Source of the DNA: an uncultured Prevotellaceae bacterium
GTDB lineage: Bacteria > Bacteroidota > Bacteroidia > Bacteroidales > Bacteroidaceae
Reading direction: 5' to 3'
NCBI GenBank assembly: GCA_902776665.1
Contig: CACYQZ010000035.1
Location: 1-36,542 of the forward strand
Length of the DNA: 36,542 bases
Positions within the stretch are counted from its first letter, which is position 1. Each line of letters opens with the position of its first letter. Position numbers and translations under genes: made by a program. Shown here piece after piece: positions 15,684 to 24,420 of the stretch. The notes under the pieces were generated by a model. That model did not search any database. It had not been told where the DNA came from and saw only the letters and a list, made by a program, of their open reading frames with translations.

Positions 15684-16181
15684 ATGAAGAAAATACTGAT
15701 GGTGGCAGCCCTGTGCTGCCTGACCGCGACCGCCAAGGCGCAAGACGTGTTCAAACTGTTGTTGCAAGACGCAAAAACCGTTGCTGAAGACAAGTCAAAG
15801 GACATTGAAACGAGGAAAATCGCCACGTTCAAATACGACGAACTGAGTTACATGGCGATGCAGGTGCGCGACGACGTGCTGCGCGACTCCACCGACCTCG
15901 ACTTCTTCAACAAAACGGTGGCGATGCTCAACGAACAGTCGTTTGCGATGCACGAATTTCTGAATTTCTATCTGGAACGGCTCGGCGCATCGAAAAAGAA
16001 GGAGGACCGCGACGTGGTGATGACGGTTTTCCGCAATGCCAGCATCAACTATCCGCTGTTCAACGATATGGACAAGGAACTGGTTCTGTCGTATTACGAC
16101 AACGAAAACTACATCACGCGCTTCTCGCTCGACACCAACTGGGTGAAGGCTCTGGCGGTTGTCAAGCAATGGAAATGGTAG
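15684..16181 (+). CDS. Small exported protein, function unknown
   Basis: 165-residue protein with a signal peptide (MKKILMVAALCCLTATAKAQ) followed by a helical, charged mature part: DVFKLLLQDAKTVAEDKSKD, KYDELSYMAMQVRDDVLRDS, and LSYYDNENYITRFSLDTNWV near the end. No lipobox, no internal membrane segment and no motif that I recognise. The conserved aromatic and acidic residues suggest a folded periplasmic or secreted domain. It starts 74 bases after the second -7 box of promoter element D, and stands alone between the divergent oxidoreductase operon and the convergent lytic transglycosylase. A GTG at 15654 in the same frame is a poorer start because it precedes the signal peptide by ten polar residues. 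Confidence 0.8.
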   Translation: MKKILMVAALCCLTATAKAQDVFKLLLQDAKTVAEDKSKDIETRKIATFKYDELSYMAMQVRDDVLRDSTDLDFFNKTVAMLNEQSFAMHEFLNFYLERLGASKKKEDRDVVMTVFRNASINYPLFNDMDKELVLSYYDNENYITRFSLDTNWVKALAVVKQWKW

Positions 16182-16217
16182 TTTCTCGTCGTCGATAATC
16201 GACAGAGAATCAAGCGT

Positions 16218-17426
16218 TTAATTGACTTTATACTTATTCTTACGCTTCGCGCGATGGGGAGTGGCCACAGTGCCAAGGTCTGAATTCCCTGGTCGCGCGA
16301 AGCCTCTGTATTGGGCGTAGCGATTGCGAATCGAAGCCACGTAGTTGTAGGTTTCCGAGCCGCGCATATAGCCACGTTTCACGACGGGGTCGCGGTAGTA
16401 TTCGGGCTTGCTCAGGGCAAGCACAAATTCCGCCACATCGTTCCATCGGTGGGGATTTTTGCCGTGTTTCTGCGCCAACGCCATCGCGTCGCGAATGTGG
16501 AACCAACCGCCGTTGTAGGCCGCAAGCACGAAATAGCGACGCTCGTTCGAGTCGACAATGTCGTGGAAATGCTCGGTGAGTTGTCGGATGTATTTCGCAG
16601 CGGCGGCAATGTTGGGCTCAGGCTCGTAAATCTGGGCGTGAGCGAGGCCGAGGTCGGTGGCGGTGGCAGGCATAATTTGCATCAGTCCGCAGGCGCCTAC
16701 CCACGAGCGTGCCTTCGGGTCGAAAGCCGACTCTTGATAACACTGTGCAGCGAGTAGTCGCCAGTCCCAACGGGCGGTCGCGGCATATTTTTGGAACAGC
16801 GCATCGAAGCGCGAAATCACGCCACCCGAACGGCTCAACATCGGCGAATAGACTTTGCGCTTCACGGTGTTGGTCGCCATCAGCGTTTCCTCCTTCTTGA
16901 TTTCGGCAAGCAGTTCGGGTCGGAACCATCGGTTGAGCGTGTCGGCAAGTTCGGTATTTCCTTCGCGCACAGCCCATTGTTCGCTGTTCAATGAATCTTT
17001 ACTATAACCGCAATAAATCAAGTCGGAATCGTTTTTTTCGAGTGGAAAAGCGATGATGTCGCCCTCGCCATTTTGCAGTTTCCGAACCATTTCCGCCGTG
17101 TCCTGGCAGAGTTCCACGCGCAGCGAAACGCCAATCGAATGGGCGAAATTCTCGCAGAGCAGAAACTGCGTTCCCATACCGCGACCGTGGTAGTCGTAGT
17201 AGGTTTCGGGACCGCTCAGCGTGAGCATAATCAACTCGCCGTTGGCCATAATGTCAGACAGGGTGAAATCGTTGGTGGCAACGGGCGTTTCGGCAACAGA
17301 CTCTTCGCCGACCGTCGTGCCAAAGGGCGTGACCTCGGTGCGCTGACTTTTCTGGCAACTTCCCAGCAGAAGAATCAGGCAGAAAAGGACGGCTGAAATC
17401 GGTTGAAAAACGCTTCTCGAATGCAT
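16218..17426 (-). CDS. MltF-like membrane-bound lytic murein transglycosylase
   Basis: Envelope lipoprotein that cleaves peptidoglycan glycan strands, leaving 1,6-anhydro-muropeptides. Lipoprotein signal with LLLGSC; then a solute-binding-protein-like domain (LIMLTLSGPETYYDYHGRGM, GEGDIIAFPL), the arrangement of MltF; then the SLT domain with catalytic Glu in AAQCYQESAFDPKARS, GACGLMQIMPATATDLG and VLAAYNGG. The chain ends in a basic tail (HRAKRKNKYKVN). I chose the start at 17426 (MHSRSVF), which gives the better signal peptide; the frame is open to 17447. The promoter on the minus strand at about 17450 faces away from the uvrA promoter. Family assignment is firm, the MltF subtype likely. 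Confidence 0.9.
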   Translation of the reverse strand: MHSRSVFQPISAVLFCLILLLGSCQKSQRTEVTPFGTTVGEESVAETPVATNDFTLSDIMANGELIMLTLSGPETYYDYHGRGMGTQFLLCENFAHSIGVSLRVELCQDTAEMVRKLQNGEGDIIAFPLEKNDSDLIYCGYSKDSLNSEQWAVREGNTELADTLNRWFRPELLAEIKKEETLMATNTVKRKVYSPMLSRSGGVISRFDALFQKYAATARWDWRLLAAQCYQESAFDPKARSWVGACGLMQIMPATATDLGLAHAQIYEPEPNIAAAAKYIRQLTEHFHDIVDSNERRYFVLAAYNGGWFHIRDAMALAQKHGKNPHRWNDVAEFVLALSKPEYYRDPVVKRGYMRGSETYNYVASIRNRYAQYRGFARPGNSDLGTVATPHRAKRKNKYKVN

Positions 17427-17446
17427 AACAACGATGATTTTGGCCA

Positions 17447-17454
17447 CAAAATTA
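17447..17454 (-). promoter_or_regulatory. -7 box (TAATTTTG) of the lytic transglycosylase gene
   Basis: Minus strand TAATTTTG, 21 bases before the chosen start codon; a TTTG lies about 22 bases upstream on the same strand (17477-17480), overlapping the uvrA promoter region. Confidence 0.6.
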
Positions 17455-17462
17455 CTACATTA

Positions 17463-17494
17463 TTTGCAAATCTGTTCAAAAAAGCGTAAATTTG
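17463..17494 (+). promoter_or_regulatory. uvrA promoter
   Basis: TTTG (17463-17466), 20-base spacer, TAAATTTG (17487-17494): a textbook Bacteroidetes sigma promoter. The start codon follows at 17536. Confidence 0.8.
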
Positions 17495-17535
17495 CAAGAT
17501 TTTTCAAATTAAAACAGCATTTCTTAACAAAAATA

Positions 17536-20337
17536 ATGGCAGAATACATTGAAATCAAGGGGGCGCGGGTCAATAACCTGAAAAACGTGAGTCTGAAGAT
17601 TCCACGCGATAAATTGATTGTGGTCACGGGTGTTTCGGGTTCGGGCAAGTCGTCGCTCGCCTTCGACACGCTCTACGCCGAGGGTCAGCGTCGCTACGTC
17701 GAGTCGCTGTCGTCGTACGCACGGCAGTTTCTGGGCCGTATGAGCAAGCCCGAATGTGACTTCATCAAGGGTTTGCCGCCTGCCATCGCCATCGAACAGA
17801 AGACCATCGCCCGAAATCCGCGCTCGACGGTGGGCACCTCGACCGAGATTTACGAATATCTGCGCCTGCTGTTCGCCCGAATTGGCCGTACCTACTCGCC
17901 GATTTCGGGTCAGGAAGTCAAGAAACAGAGCGTCGATGACATCATCGAAGCCACGCGGCAATACGCCGAGGGCACGCGATTCGTCGTTCTTGCACCGCTG
18001 AAACTGGCGGAAGGTCGGTCGCTTCAGAAGCAGTTAGAGGTCGAAATGAAGCAGGGCTACGCCCGACTTTGGCTCAACGACGAGGCGGTGAGCATCGAAG
18101 ATTTCCTGAACACCCAACACCCAACACCCAACACCTCAACCCCACTCTGGCTCCTCATCGACCGAATGAAAGTCGATTTCAGCCCAAGTGCCATCTCGCG
18201 CCTGTACGACTCGGCAGAAACCGCGATGTACGAGGGCGACGGCTGCTGTCGGTTGGTGTTTCTGCCGTCGGGCATCAGCTACGATTTCTCGACCCGTTTC
18301 GAAGCCGACGGAATGACCTTTGAAGAGCCGTCGGACAATATGTTTTCGTTTAATTCGCCGATGGGTGCCTGTCCCACTTGCGAGGGTTTCGGTCGAATCA
18401 TCGGCATCGACGAGAAACTGGTGGTTCCGAACTCGTCGCTGAGCGTCTATGACGGTTGTGTGCAGTGTTGGCACGGCGACAAAATGGGAATGTGGAAGGA
18501 CGAGTTTTGCCGTCGGGCGGCTCGCGACAACTTCCCGATTTTCAAGCCTTATTACGAACTGACTCGCGAGGAAAAGAATATGCTCTGGCACGGTCTGCCC
18601 TCGGAGCAGCACCTCGACATTCACGAACAGGTGAGCATCGACGCATTTTTCCAGATGGTCGCCGACAATCAGTATAAAATTCAGTATCGCGTGATGCTGA
18701 GTCGCTACCGCGGAAAGACGGCCTGTCCCGACTGTCACGGAACGCGCCTGAAAAAAGAGGCTTCCTACGTGAAAATTCAAGGTATGAGCATTTCCGACTT
18801 GGTGGAAATGCCTGTCATCAACCTACAACAATGGTTCGAGCAGTTGCAACTCGACGAACACGAGGCGACGCTGAGCAAACGCCTGCTGACGGAAATCAAA
18901 AGCCGACTGGGCTTCTTGGTCGAGGTTGGCGTGGGCTATCTGACGCTGAATCGCGCCTCGAACTCGCTGTCGGGCGGCGAAAGTCAGCGCATCAACCTGA
19001 CCACGTCGCTGGGTTCGTCGCTCGTGGGCTCGCTCTACATCCTCGACGAGCCATCAATCGGCCTGCACAGCCGCGACACACAGCGGCTCATCGGCGTTTT
19101 GCGCGAGTTGCAATCGCTGGGAAACACGGTCATCGTAGTTGAGCACGACGAGGAAATGATGCGTGCGGCCGACTACATCATCGACATCGGTCCCGAGGCT
19201 GGACGATTGGGCGGCGAGGTCGTGTTTGCAGGCAACAGCAAGGAACTCGACAAGCCGCATCCCAATTCCCACACGGTGCAATACCTCAACGGAACGGAGA
19301 AAATTGAAGTGCCGTCGTCGCGGCGACCTTGGAATATGGCCATCGAACTGAAAGGCTGCCGAATGAACAATCTGAAAGGCATCAACGTGAAGTTTCCGCT
19401 CAACATTTTCACGGTGGTCACGGGCGTGTCGGGCTCGGGCAAGTCGTCGCTCGTGAAAGGCATCCTCTACCCTGCCCTCAAGCGCCATCTCGACGAGGTG
19501 GCCGACCTGCCGGGCGAATATTCGTCGATTGAGGGCGACTGGAAACAGGTGAAACACGTGGAAATGATCGACCAGAACCCGATTGGCAGAAGCACGCGCT
19601 CGAATCCGGCGACCTACGTCAAGGCTTACGACGCGATTCGCCAACTTTTCGCCGAGCAGCCGCTGTCGAAGCAGATGGGCTTCACGCCACAGTATTTCTC
19701 GTTCAACGCCGACGGCGGACGTTGCGAGGAGTGCAAAGGCGCGGGTGTGATTACGGTGGAAATGCAGTTTATGGCCGACCTCGAACTCGAGTGCGACGCC
19801 TGCCACGGCCATCGGTTCAAACGCGACATTCTCGATGTGAGATTCCACGACAAAAACATCGACGACGTGCTGAATATGACGGTTTCCGAGGCAATCGCCT
19901 TCTTCGGCGAACACAAGGAAAAGGCCATCACGAAGCGGTTGCAGCCGCTCGAAGACGTCGGACTGGGCTACATCAAACTCGGACAAAGTTCTTCGACGCT
20001 GTCGGGCGGTGAGAATCAGCGCGTGAAACTGGCGTATTTCATCGGAATGGAACGGCAGGAACCCACGCTCTTCATCTTCGACGAACCCACCACTGGCCTG
20101 CATTTCCACGACATCCAACGACTGCTCAAAGCCTTTAACGCACTGATTGGGCGCGGCCACACGATTCTCGTCATCGAGCACAATCTCGAAGTCATCAAAT
20201 GCGCCGATTACGTCATCGACCTCGGTCCGGAAGGCGGCAACAAGGGCGGCGAACTCGTCTGCGAAGGCACACCCGAGCAGGTCGCCGAGCAGAAAAACAG
20301 TATCACAGCACAATTTTTGAAGGAGAAACTGAGATGA
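17536..20337 (+). CDS. uvrA: Excinuclease ABC subunit A
   Basis: DNA-damage recognition ATPase of nucleotide excision repair; UvrA dimers load UvrB at lesions. 933 residues, near the E. coli length (940). Two ABC modules: Walker [10 protein letters not shown] at 32-40 and again at about 630-638; signature LSGGE at 478-482 and 822-826; Walker [11 protein letters not shown] and [10 protein letters not shown]. Zinc-binding Cys pairs are in [23 protein letters not shown] and [19 protein letters not shown] chose 17536 ([17 protein letters not shown]), matching the usual N-terminus. Odd: residues about 192-203 ([12 protein letters not shown]) are encoded by a tandem AACACCC stutter at 18108-18144, in the loop before [10 protein letters not shown]. 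The stop overlaps the next start (ATGA). Confidence 0.96.
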   Translation: MAEYIEIKGARVNNLKNVSLKIPRDKLIVVTGVSGSGKSSLAFDTLYAEGQRRYVESLSSYARQFLGRMSKPECDFIKGLPPAIAIEQKTIARNPRSTVGTSTEIYEYLRLLFARIGRTYSPISGQEVKKQSVDDIIEATRQYAEGTRFVVLAPLKLAEGRSLQKQLEVEMKQGYARLWLNDEAVSIEDFLNTQHPTPNTSTPLWLLIDRMKVDFSPSAISRLYDSAETAMYEGDGCCRLVFLPSGISYDFSTRFEADGMTFEEPSDNMFSFNSPMGACPTCEGFGRIIGIDEKLVVPNSSLSVYDGCVQCWHGDKMGMWKDEFCRRAARDNFPIFKPYYELTREEKNMLWHGLPSEQHLDIHEQVSIDAFFQMVADNQYKIQYRVMLSRYRGKTACPDCHGTRLKKEASYVKIQGMSISDLVEMPVINLQQWFEQLQLDEHEATLSKRLLTEIKSRLGFLVEVGVGYLTLNRASNSLSGGESQRINLTTSLGSSLVGSLYILDEPSIGLHSRDTQRLIGVLRELQSLGNTVIVVEHDEEMMRAADYIIDIGPEAGRLGGEVVFAGNSKELDKPHPNSHTVQYLNGTEKIEVPSSRRPWNMAIELKGCRMNNLKGINVKFPLNIFTVVTGVSGSGKSSLVKGILYPALKRHLDEVADLPGEYSSIEGDWKQVKHVEMIDQNPIGRSTRSNPATYVKAYDAIRQLFAEQPLSKQMGFTPQYFSFNADGGRCEECKGAGVITVEMQFMADLELECDACHGHRFKRDILDVRFHDKNIDDVLNMTVSEAIAFFGEHKEKAITKRLQPLEDVGLGYIKLGQSSSTLSGGENQRVKLAYFIGMERQEPTLFIFDEPTTGLHFHDIQRLLKAFNALIGRGHTILVIEHNLEVIKCADYVIDLGPEGGNKGGELVCEGTPEQVAEQKNSITAQFLKEKLR
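18108..18144 (+). repeat. AACACCC tandem repeat inside uvrA
   Basis: About four units of the heptamer AACACCC (AACACCCAACACCCAACACC, then a degenerate AACACCTCAACCCC). It is in frame and encodes Asn/Thr/Pro-rich residues 192-203 of UvrA. Confidence 0.8.
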
Positions 20338-21215
20338 GAAAGCAACTTTCGATTTTGATGCCCACGTTCAACGACGACTGCTGCGACGCGGTGATGGAAC
20401 TGGCGCGACAAGCCCTCGAAATCGATGGTTTGCAGTTCGAGATTCTCATCGGCGACGACGGTTCCGACAACGCTGAAATCGCCTCGCGCAACAGCCAATG
20501 CACCGCCATTCGCACCTGCCGCTACATCCGTCGAAACGAGAACATCGGACGGGCTGCCATCCGAAACCTGTTGGCGCGAGAGGCTCGGTTCGAGTGGTTG
20601 CTCTTCGTCGATAGCGGAATGGGCATTTCTCGCGACGACTTCGTGAAAACCTATTTGACGACCGAAGAAACGCCTGTTTATGGCGGTTACGCCGTGTCGT
20701 GCGACGACCATAAAAGTATGCACTCGAACCTGCGCTATTGCTACGAAATGGCTGCTGCCGAGGGTCACAAGGTCGAAAACAGGGCGAAAAATCCCAACCG
20801 CGACTTCCACACGTCGAATTTTCTTGTGAAACGAAGCCTTTTCCTGCAACATCCGCTCGACGAGCGCTTCCGAAACTACGGCTACGAGGACGTTTTCTGG
20901 GGAAAACAACTTTCCGAGGCCGGCATCACCATTCACCACATCGCCAACCCCGTCGCCTTCGACCGTTTCGAGACCAACGAGCGATTCCTCGACAAGACCG
21001 AGGAAGGTCTGCGCACGCTGCACCAGTTCCGCGACGAACTCGACGGCTATTCGCGACTGCTCAGAACGGCAAAAATCATCGAATCGCTGCATCTAAAAGG
21101 GCTTTGCAACAAGATTTTCGCCAAAAAACAACAAAGATGGCGAAGAGACCTCTGCGGTTCACCATCTTTGCGGTTGTTCAAATATTATAAATTGTTCTAT
21201 TTTCTTTCGTTGTAA
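20334..21215 (+). CDS. Family 2 glycosyltransferase
   Basis: GT-A fold glycosyltransferase (293 residues, soluble) that probably transfers a sugar from a nucleotide-sugar to a cell-surface glycan. N-terminal ILMPTFND and nucleotide-binding IGDDGSDNAE; RRNENIGRAAIRNLLA; the metal-binding acidic position is LLFVDSGM, where the usual second Asp is replaced by Gly; the acceptor-side motif is YGYEDVFWGKQLSEAG, as in galactosyltransferase-like C-terminal regions. Start at 20334 (MRKQLSILM) overlaps the uvrA stop (ATGA), so the two are translationally coupled despite unrelated roles. The 3' end overlaps the convergent MBL gene by 19 bases. Acceptor and donor unknown. Confidence 0.88.
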   Translation: MRKQLSILMPTFNDDCCDAVMELARQALEIDGLQFEILIGDDGSDNAEIASRNSQCTAIRTCRYIRRNENIGRAAIRNLLAREARFEWLLFVDSGMGISRDDFVKTYLTTEETPVYGGYAVSCDDHKSMHSNLRYCYEMAAAEGHKVENRAKNPNRDFHTSNFLVKRSLFLQHPLDERFRNYGYEDVFWGKQLSEAGITIHHIANPVAFDRFETNERFLDKTEEGLRTLHQFRDELDGYSRLLRTAKIIESLHLKGLCNKIFAKKQQRWRRDLCGSPSLRLFKYYKLFYFLSL

Positions 21216-22015
21216 ATCAACTCGAAAACACCCGTCGGCATCGTGCGTTTCAGCACATCGAGTTTGAAATCGGCACCAACCACAAGCCCATAGCTTCGCA
21301 ACACCTGCTCGACCGTCTTCCGCGCCAGTTCGGGATGGTTGTTTTCCTCGCTCAAATGGCACAGCCAGACGTGGCGCAGTTCCGAAGTGGCATTCTCGGC
21401 CAAAGCCTGGGCGCAATCGGTGTTCGACAAATGGCCGCCAAGCCCCATAATCCGCACTTTCAGATGCGCCGGATAGGTGCCAGCCTTCAGCATTTCCGTG
21501 TCGTAGTTCGCCTCGATGACAAGGTAGTTCGCCTGCCCAATCATCTGCCCCATTTCCTCGGTGACGTGGCCGACATCGGTCATCAGACAGAACTTAATTC
21601 CCTGAATCTCAATGAGAAAACCGATATTGTCAGCACTGTCGTGAGGCACCGAAAACGGCATCACGTGGAATTCGCCGAGCGTGAAAGGCACATTCGGCTC
21701 TACACAACGGGCGTGAGCCGCCGGAACCTTGTAGCGTACGCAATAGTTATTGTTGATGCCCACGTGAACGCGCTTCGTCGCGTGGATGTCCAAGTCGTTT
21801 TCCTGACTAAACTTTCCGACCGATTTCACGTGGTCGGCGTGGTCGTGCGTCACCAACACATACTTCACCAGCGAGAGCGGAATGCCATATTCACGAAGAT
21901 ACTTTTTCAGTGTCCTCGTGCCGATTCCGTGGTCGACAATCAGACCCTCGCTTTCCGTGTAAAGTAAGTAGCAGTTGCCGCTGCTTCCACTGCCAAATGA
22001 GATAAAATTCAGCAT
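21197..22015 (-). CDS. MBL-fold metallohydrolase (YycJ/WalJ-like)
   Basis: Metallo-beta-lactamase-fold hydrolase of the YycJ/WalJ type; relatives are linked to exonuclease activity and cell-wall/division control. N-terminal FISFGSGSSGNCYLL is diagnostic, followed by the metal-binding VTHDHADHVKSV (HxHxDH), PFSVPHDSADNIGFLI, LMTDVGHVTEEM, LVIEANYD and the C-terminal HLSNTDCA and CHLSEENN. I chose 22015 as the start, giving 272 residues, the family length; the open frame runs further upstream but through the promoter. A minus-strand -7 box lies at 22036-22043. The last 19 bases overlap the 3' end of the glycosyltransferase gene on the other strand. Confidence 0.92.
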   Translation of the reverse strand: MLNFISFGSGSSGNCYLLYTESEGLIVDHGIGTRTLKKYLREYGIPLSLVKYVLVTHDHADHVKSVGKFSQENDLDIHATKRVHVGINNNYCVRYKVPAAHARCVEPNVPFTLGEFHVMPFSVPHDSADNIGFLIEIQGIKFCLMTDVGHVTEEMGQMIGQANYLVIEANYDTEMLKAGTYPAHLKVRIMGLGGHLSNTDCAQALAENATSELRHVWLCHLSEENNHPELARKTVEQVLRSYGLVVGADFKLDVLKRTMPTGVFELIYNERK

Positions 22016-22035
22016 TGTTTTGATAATTTTGGGTG

Positions 22036-22043
22036 CAAAATTA
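22036..22043 (-). promoter_or_regulatory. -7 box (TAATTTTG) of the MBL-fold gene
   Basis: Minus strand TAATTTTG, 21 bases before the start codon at 22015. The -33 box is unclear. Confidence 0.6.
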
Positions 22044-22083
22044 CGCAAAAAGGCTGAAACTTCCATTATTTTTGCCGAAAAGT

Positions 22084-22114
22084 TTTGTTTTTCAATCAAA
22101 TTGCCGTACATTTG
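22084..22114 (+). promoter_or_regulatory. Promoter of the small acidic protein gene
   Basis: TTTG (22084-22087), 19-base spacer, TACATTTG (22107-22114); start codon at 22139 after AGAGGAAAGAAAAAA. Confidence 0.75.
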
Positions 22115-22138
22115 CAGAGGAAAGAAAAAATCGACGTT

Positions 22139-22579
22139 ATGAAAGCAACCGAACAGACCCTTCAGCAGACCGAGCGTTTCATTCGCAAGGTAGTACAGAA
22201 GTTCCCATTCAACGAAGACGAGGCCGTTTTCACCGACATCCACGTGCGTGTGTCGCAAGACAGCGGCGAAATGCTCGCCTTCGACGACGACGACCGCGAA
22301 ATCAATCGCTGCGTCATCGACCAGTGGATTGAAAACAAAGACGAGAACTTCTTCGACGACGTGACCGCCACGCTTCGCAGCGAACTCAAGAAGATGAGCG
22401 AACCCATCGACGCGATGGGCATTATGAAACCGTTTAGTTTCGTGCTCGAAGACGATGAGCGCGAGCCTGTGGCCGAACTCTACGTCGCCGACGACGACAC
22501 GGTCATCATCGGTGGCGAACTGATGGAGGACCTTGACCAGGAACTCGATGCTTTCTTTGAGAAACTGATTGAGGAGTAA
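22139..22579 (+). CDS. Small acidic conserved-type protein, function unknown
   Basis: Cytoplasmic protein of 146 residues, very acidic, without signal peptide or membrane segment. Helical N-terminus (TEQTLQQTERFIRKVVQKFP), then VFTDIHVRVSQDSGEMLAFDDDDREINRCVI, and a second half with MGIMKPFSFVLEDDE and VAELYVADDDTVIIGGELM. The look is that of a small mixed alpha/beta housekeeping protein of Bacteroidales, but I do not recognise the family. It has a well-formed promoter of its own. The C-terminal LIEE and stop codon are part of a 19-bp tandem repeat that continues beyond the gene. The start at 22139 is preferred to 22085, which lies within the promoter. Confidence 0.8.
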   Translation: MKATEQTLQQTERFIRKVVQKFPFNEDEAVFTDIHVRVSQDSGEMLAFDDDDREINRCVIDQWIENKDENFFDDVTATLRSELKKMSEPIDAMGIMKPFSFVLEDDEREPVAELYVADDDTVIIGGELMEDLDQELDAFFEKLIEE

Positions 22580-22621
22580 GGAGTTGATTGAGGAGTAAGG
22601 AGTTGATTGAGGAGTAAGGAG
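22567..22621 (+). repeat. 19-bp tandem repeat spanning a stop codon (2.9 copies)
   Basis: GATTGAGGAGTAAGGAGTT at 22567-22585 and 22586-22604, identical, plus a third, nearly complete copy to about 22621. The first copy holds the final codons and TAA of the upstream gene. Confidence 0.9.
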
Positions 22622-22630
22622 AATAGAATA

Positions 22631-22664
22631 AAAAATCGGAACCGCGTTTGCGATTCCGATTTTT
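22631..22664. terminator. Bidirectional terminator between convergent genes
   Basis: AAAAATCGGAACCGC (22631-22645), loop GTTT, GCGATTCCGATTTTT (22650-22664), with a two-base internal mismatch and A-run/T-run on both sides. It serves the gene ending at 22579 and the SusC operon coming from the right. Confidence 0.85.
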
Positions 22665-22684
22665 CTGTATGAAGTTTTGAATGA

Positions 22685-24346
22685 TTACTTGCGAACCACC
22701 TTCTTGCCATTCTTGATGACGATGCCACGATAGTTGCCACCGACCAGCTGGCCAGAGAGGTTGAACGTAGCGTTGTTGGTCACAGCCTGCTCGTTGGTCA
22801 CTTCATTGATACCCGAAACAGGATTGCCCTGCGTCACCGTGAATTCTTCAGACTTTGCACCCTTATCACTGACAAAATAGAACTTTGCCTCGCGACCTTC
22901 AACACCTGCGGGAAGCGGCTGAGCCTCAATGTTAATCTCGGTTGCAAAACCATAATCTGCAGTGTAATACTGACCATCGAAACCAGTAATTGACAGCCAA
23001 TCAGGAAGACCCTCTACGCTGTAAGACGGCATGGGCGATTCCTCTGACTGATAGGGGAACACAGATTGGATATAAAGTCCAGGATATTGAACTTCCTCAC
23101 CATCCTTTTCGCCAAGACTATAAATTTCACCACCTTCGGCCGATGCATAGTACGCAGTTTCTCCATTGTAAGCAGCTACCACGTCCCACATACCATTCAA
23201 GCGAACAACCATATTGTATTGGGTTCCATTAGTCGCGTTGTACTGATAATAATTACCTCTCTTAGCACCATCGCTGGTCCAATAGGTCTCGTAAACAGTC
23301 GGATAAGCACCGCCGTTGTTATACATTTCCTCAACGGGAACTTTAGTCATCGAGATGGCGAACTGCACACCTTCGTTGGTGAATCCTTCGAATGCGAGTC
23401 TGAAATCCTTCTCAATAACAACGGGCTTTTGAGTCAAACCACCAAGTTCGTCTTCTTCCATGCAAAAAGCAGTAACCGTTGTGTAATAACCTTCGCGATA
23501 TTCTGAAATTTCAGCATCAATCGGATTGATGGGAATCACAGAAATCGTATCAGTATATTTACCTTCATCATCAACCTGAACGACATGGCAAGTCACACCC
23601 TCTGAACCTGCAGCAATCGGTTCAGTAATACCTTCTGGAAGAGCGGCATAGAAAGAAATACTCTCCAGGTAAAGCGGTTTTGCAGGAGCATCGAAATACT
23701 CAAGAAGACGCTTCGACTGATAAGAATCTGTCGTGCCATCTCTATTGGCATTGATCGGAGGATAATAACCATACTTCAGGTCCGTAAAACCATTATAATT
23801 CAAGGCTTGCGGAACTTGCGCAAGGGTTCTGACGGCTTCAGGTGCAATCACGAGCGGATAGCCTGTAGGAACTTGCGAGTCGAGAATAGCAAACGTATCG
23901 ACATCTTCCACACAGACAAACGGACCATAATAAGCTCCTGTACCCGTATTTTTGGAATACCTGTTCACATAATTGCCATTTATAATCAGCGACTCCTTGT
24001 AATCGGTCAAACCATTGGCCGGATTACCATATTTCCATTTGGTTTCTTCGGGATTGGTGGACATGTTGGTCCAAATCAGTTCTGTGAACGGCGGAACAAT
24101 CATGTAGCGAGTAGTTTTACTCGACTGAAGGTATGTTCCAGTGGGACGCTTGTACCAAATACCATTGGCCACACCACGCATCGGGGCGGACACACTTTCA
24201 ATAGCGTTCTGCTCGGCTTCGACTGATTCGAAAGGAGCACTCATCACCTTTGTTGCCTCGAATTTCTCGGAAGCAACGGCAACCTGAGCCTTTGCAGCGG
24301 TGGAAAGGCCGATGGCTGCGACTAAAAGTAAAAATGACTTTTTCAT
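22685..24346 (-). CDS. Secreted BACON-like protein, last gene of the SusC/D operon
   Basis: Exported protein of 553 residues (signal peptide MKKSFLLLVAAIGLSTAAKAQ). The long central part, rich in Tyr, Asn and Gly and predicted mostly beta, has no motif I recognise. Before the C-terminus, YSVEGLPDWLSITGF followed by LPAGVEGREAKFYFVSDKGA and EEFTVTQG matches the pattern of BACON domains (W-L-S start, R-x-A, V-T-Q end), often carbohydrate- or mucin-associated. The last ~25 residues (ATFNLSGQLVGG..RGIVIKNGKK) are a sorting-like tail shared with the M6 protease and LRR protein. The final gene of the operon, 74 bases after the DUF4302 gene with a perfect hairpin between. Its base composition looks more AT-rich than its neighbours. 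The role is probably extracellular binding. Confidence 0.8.
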   Translation of the reverse strand: MKKSFLLLVAAIGLSTAAKAQVAVASEKFEATKVMSAPFESVEAEQNAIESVSAPMRGVANGIWYKRPTGTYLQSSKTTRYMIVPPFTELIWTNMSTNPEETKWKYGNPANGLTDYKESLIINGNYVNRYSKNTGTGAYYGPFVCVEDVDTFAILDSQVPTGYPLVIAPEAVRTLAQVPQALNYNGFTDLKYGYYPPINANRDGTTDSYQSKRLLEYFDAPAKPLYLESISFYAALPEGITEPIAAGSEGVTCHVVQVDDEGKYTDTISVIPINPIDAEISEYREGYYTTVTAFCMEEDELGGLTQKPVVIEKDFRLAFEGFTNEGVQFAISMTKVPVEEMYNNGGAYPTVYETYWTSDGAKRGNYYQYNATNGTQYNMVVRLNGMWDVVAAYNGETAYYASAEGGEIYSLGEKDGEEVQYPGLYIQSVFPYQSEESPMPSYSVEGLPDWLSITGFDGQYYTADYGFATEINIEAQPLPAGVEGREAKFYFVSDKGAKSEEFTVTQGNPVSGINEVTNEQAVTNNATFNLSGQLVGGNYRGIVIKNGKKVVRK

Positions 24347-24375
24347 ACGTTAAAATGTTTTAAGTTAGTGTTAAG

Positions 24376-24400
24376 GGAGTGCACCGCGAGGGTGCACTCC
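24376..24400. promoter_or_regulatory. Perfect 10-bp hairpin inside the SusC/D operon
   Basis: GGAGTGCACC (24376-24385), loop GCGAG, GGTGCACTCC (24391-24400). Neither side is followed by a T-run on the transcribed strand, so it is not a standard terminator; it may protect the upstream message or lower expression of the last gene. Confidence 0.7.
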
Positions 24401-24420
24401 TTGATTAAATAGAAATGTCG

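Noticed and set aside
16182-16217. Terminator hairpin between the small exported protein gene and the lytic transglycosylase gene
   Set aside because: GTCGAT/ATCGAC and TTCTC/GAGAA are complementary, but the arms leave no proper loop and no T-run, so I did not list it.
24376-24400. Intrinsic terminator inside the SusC/D operon
   Set aside because: Neither orientation of the hairpin is followed by a T-run.
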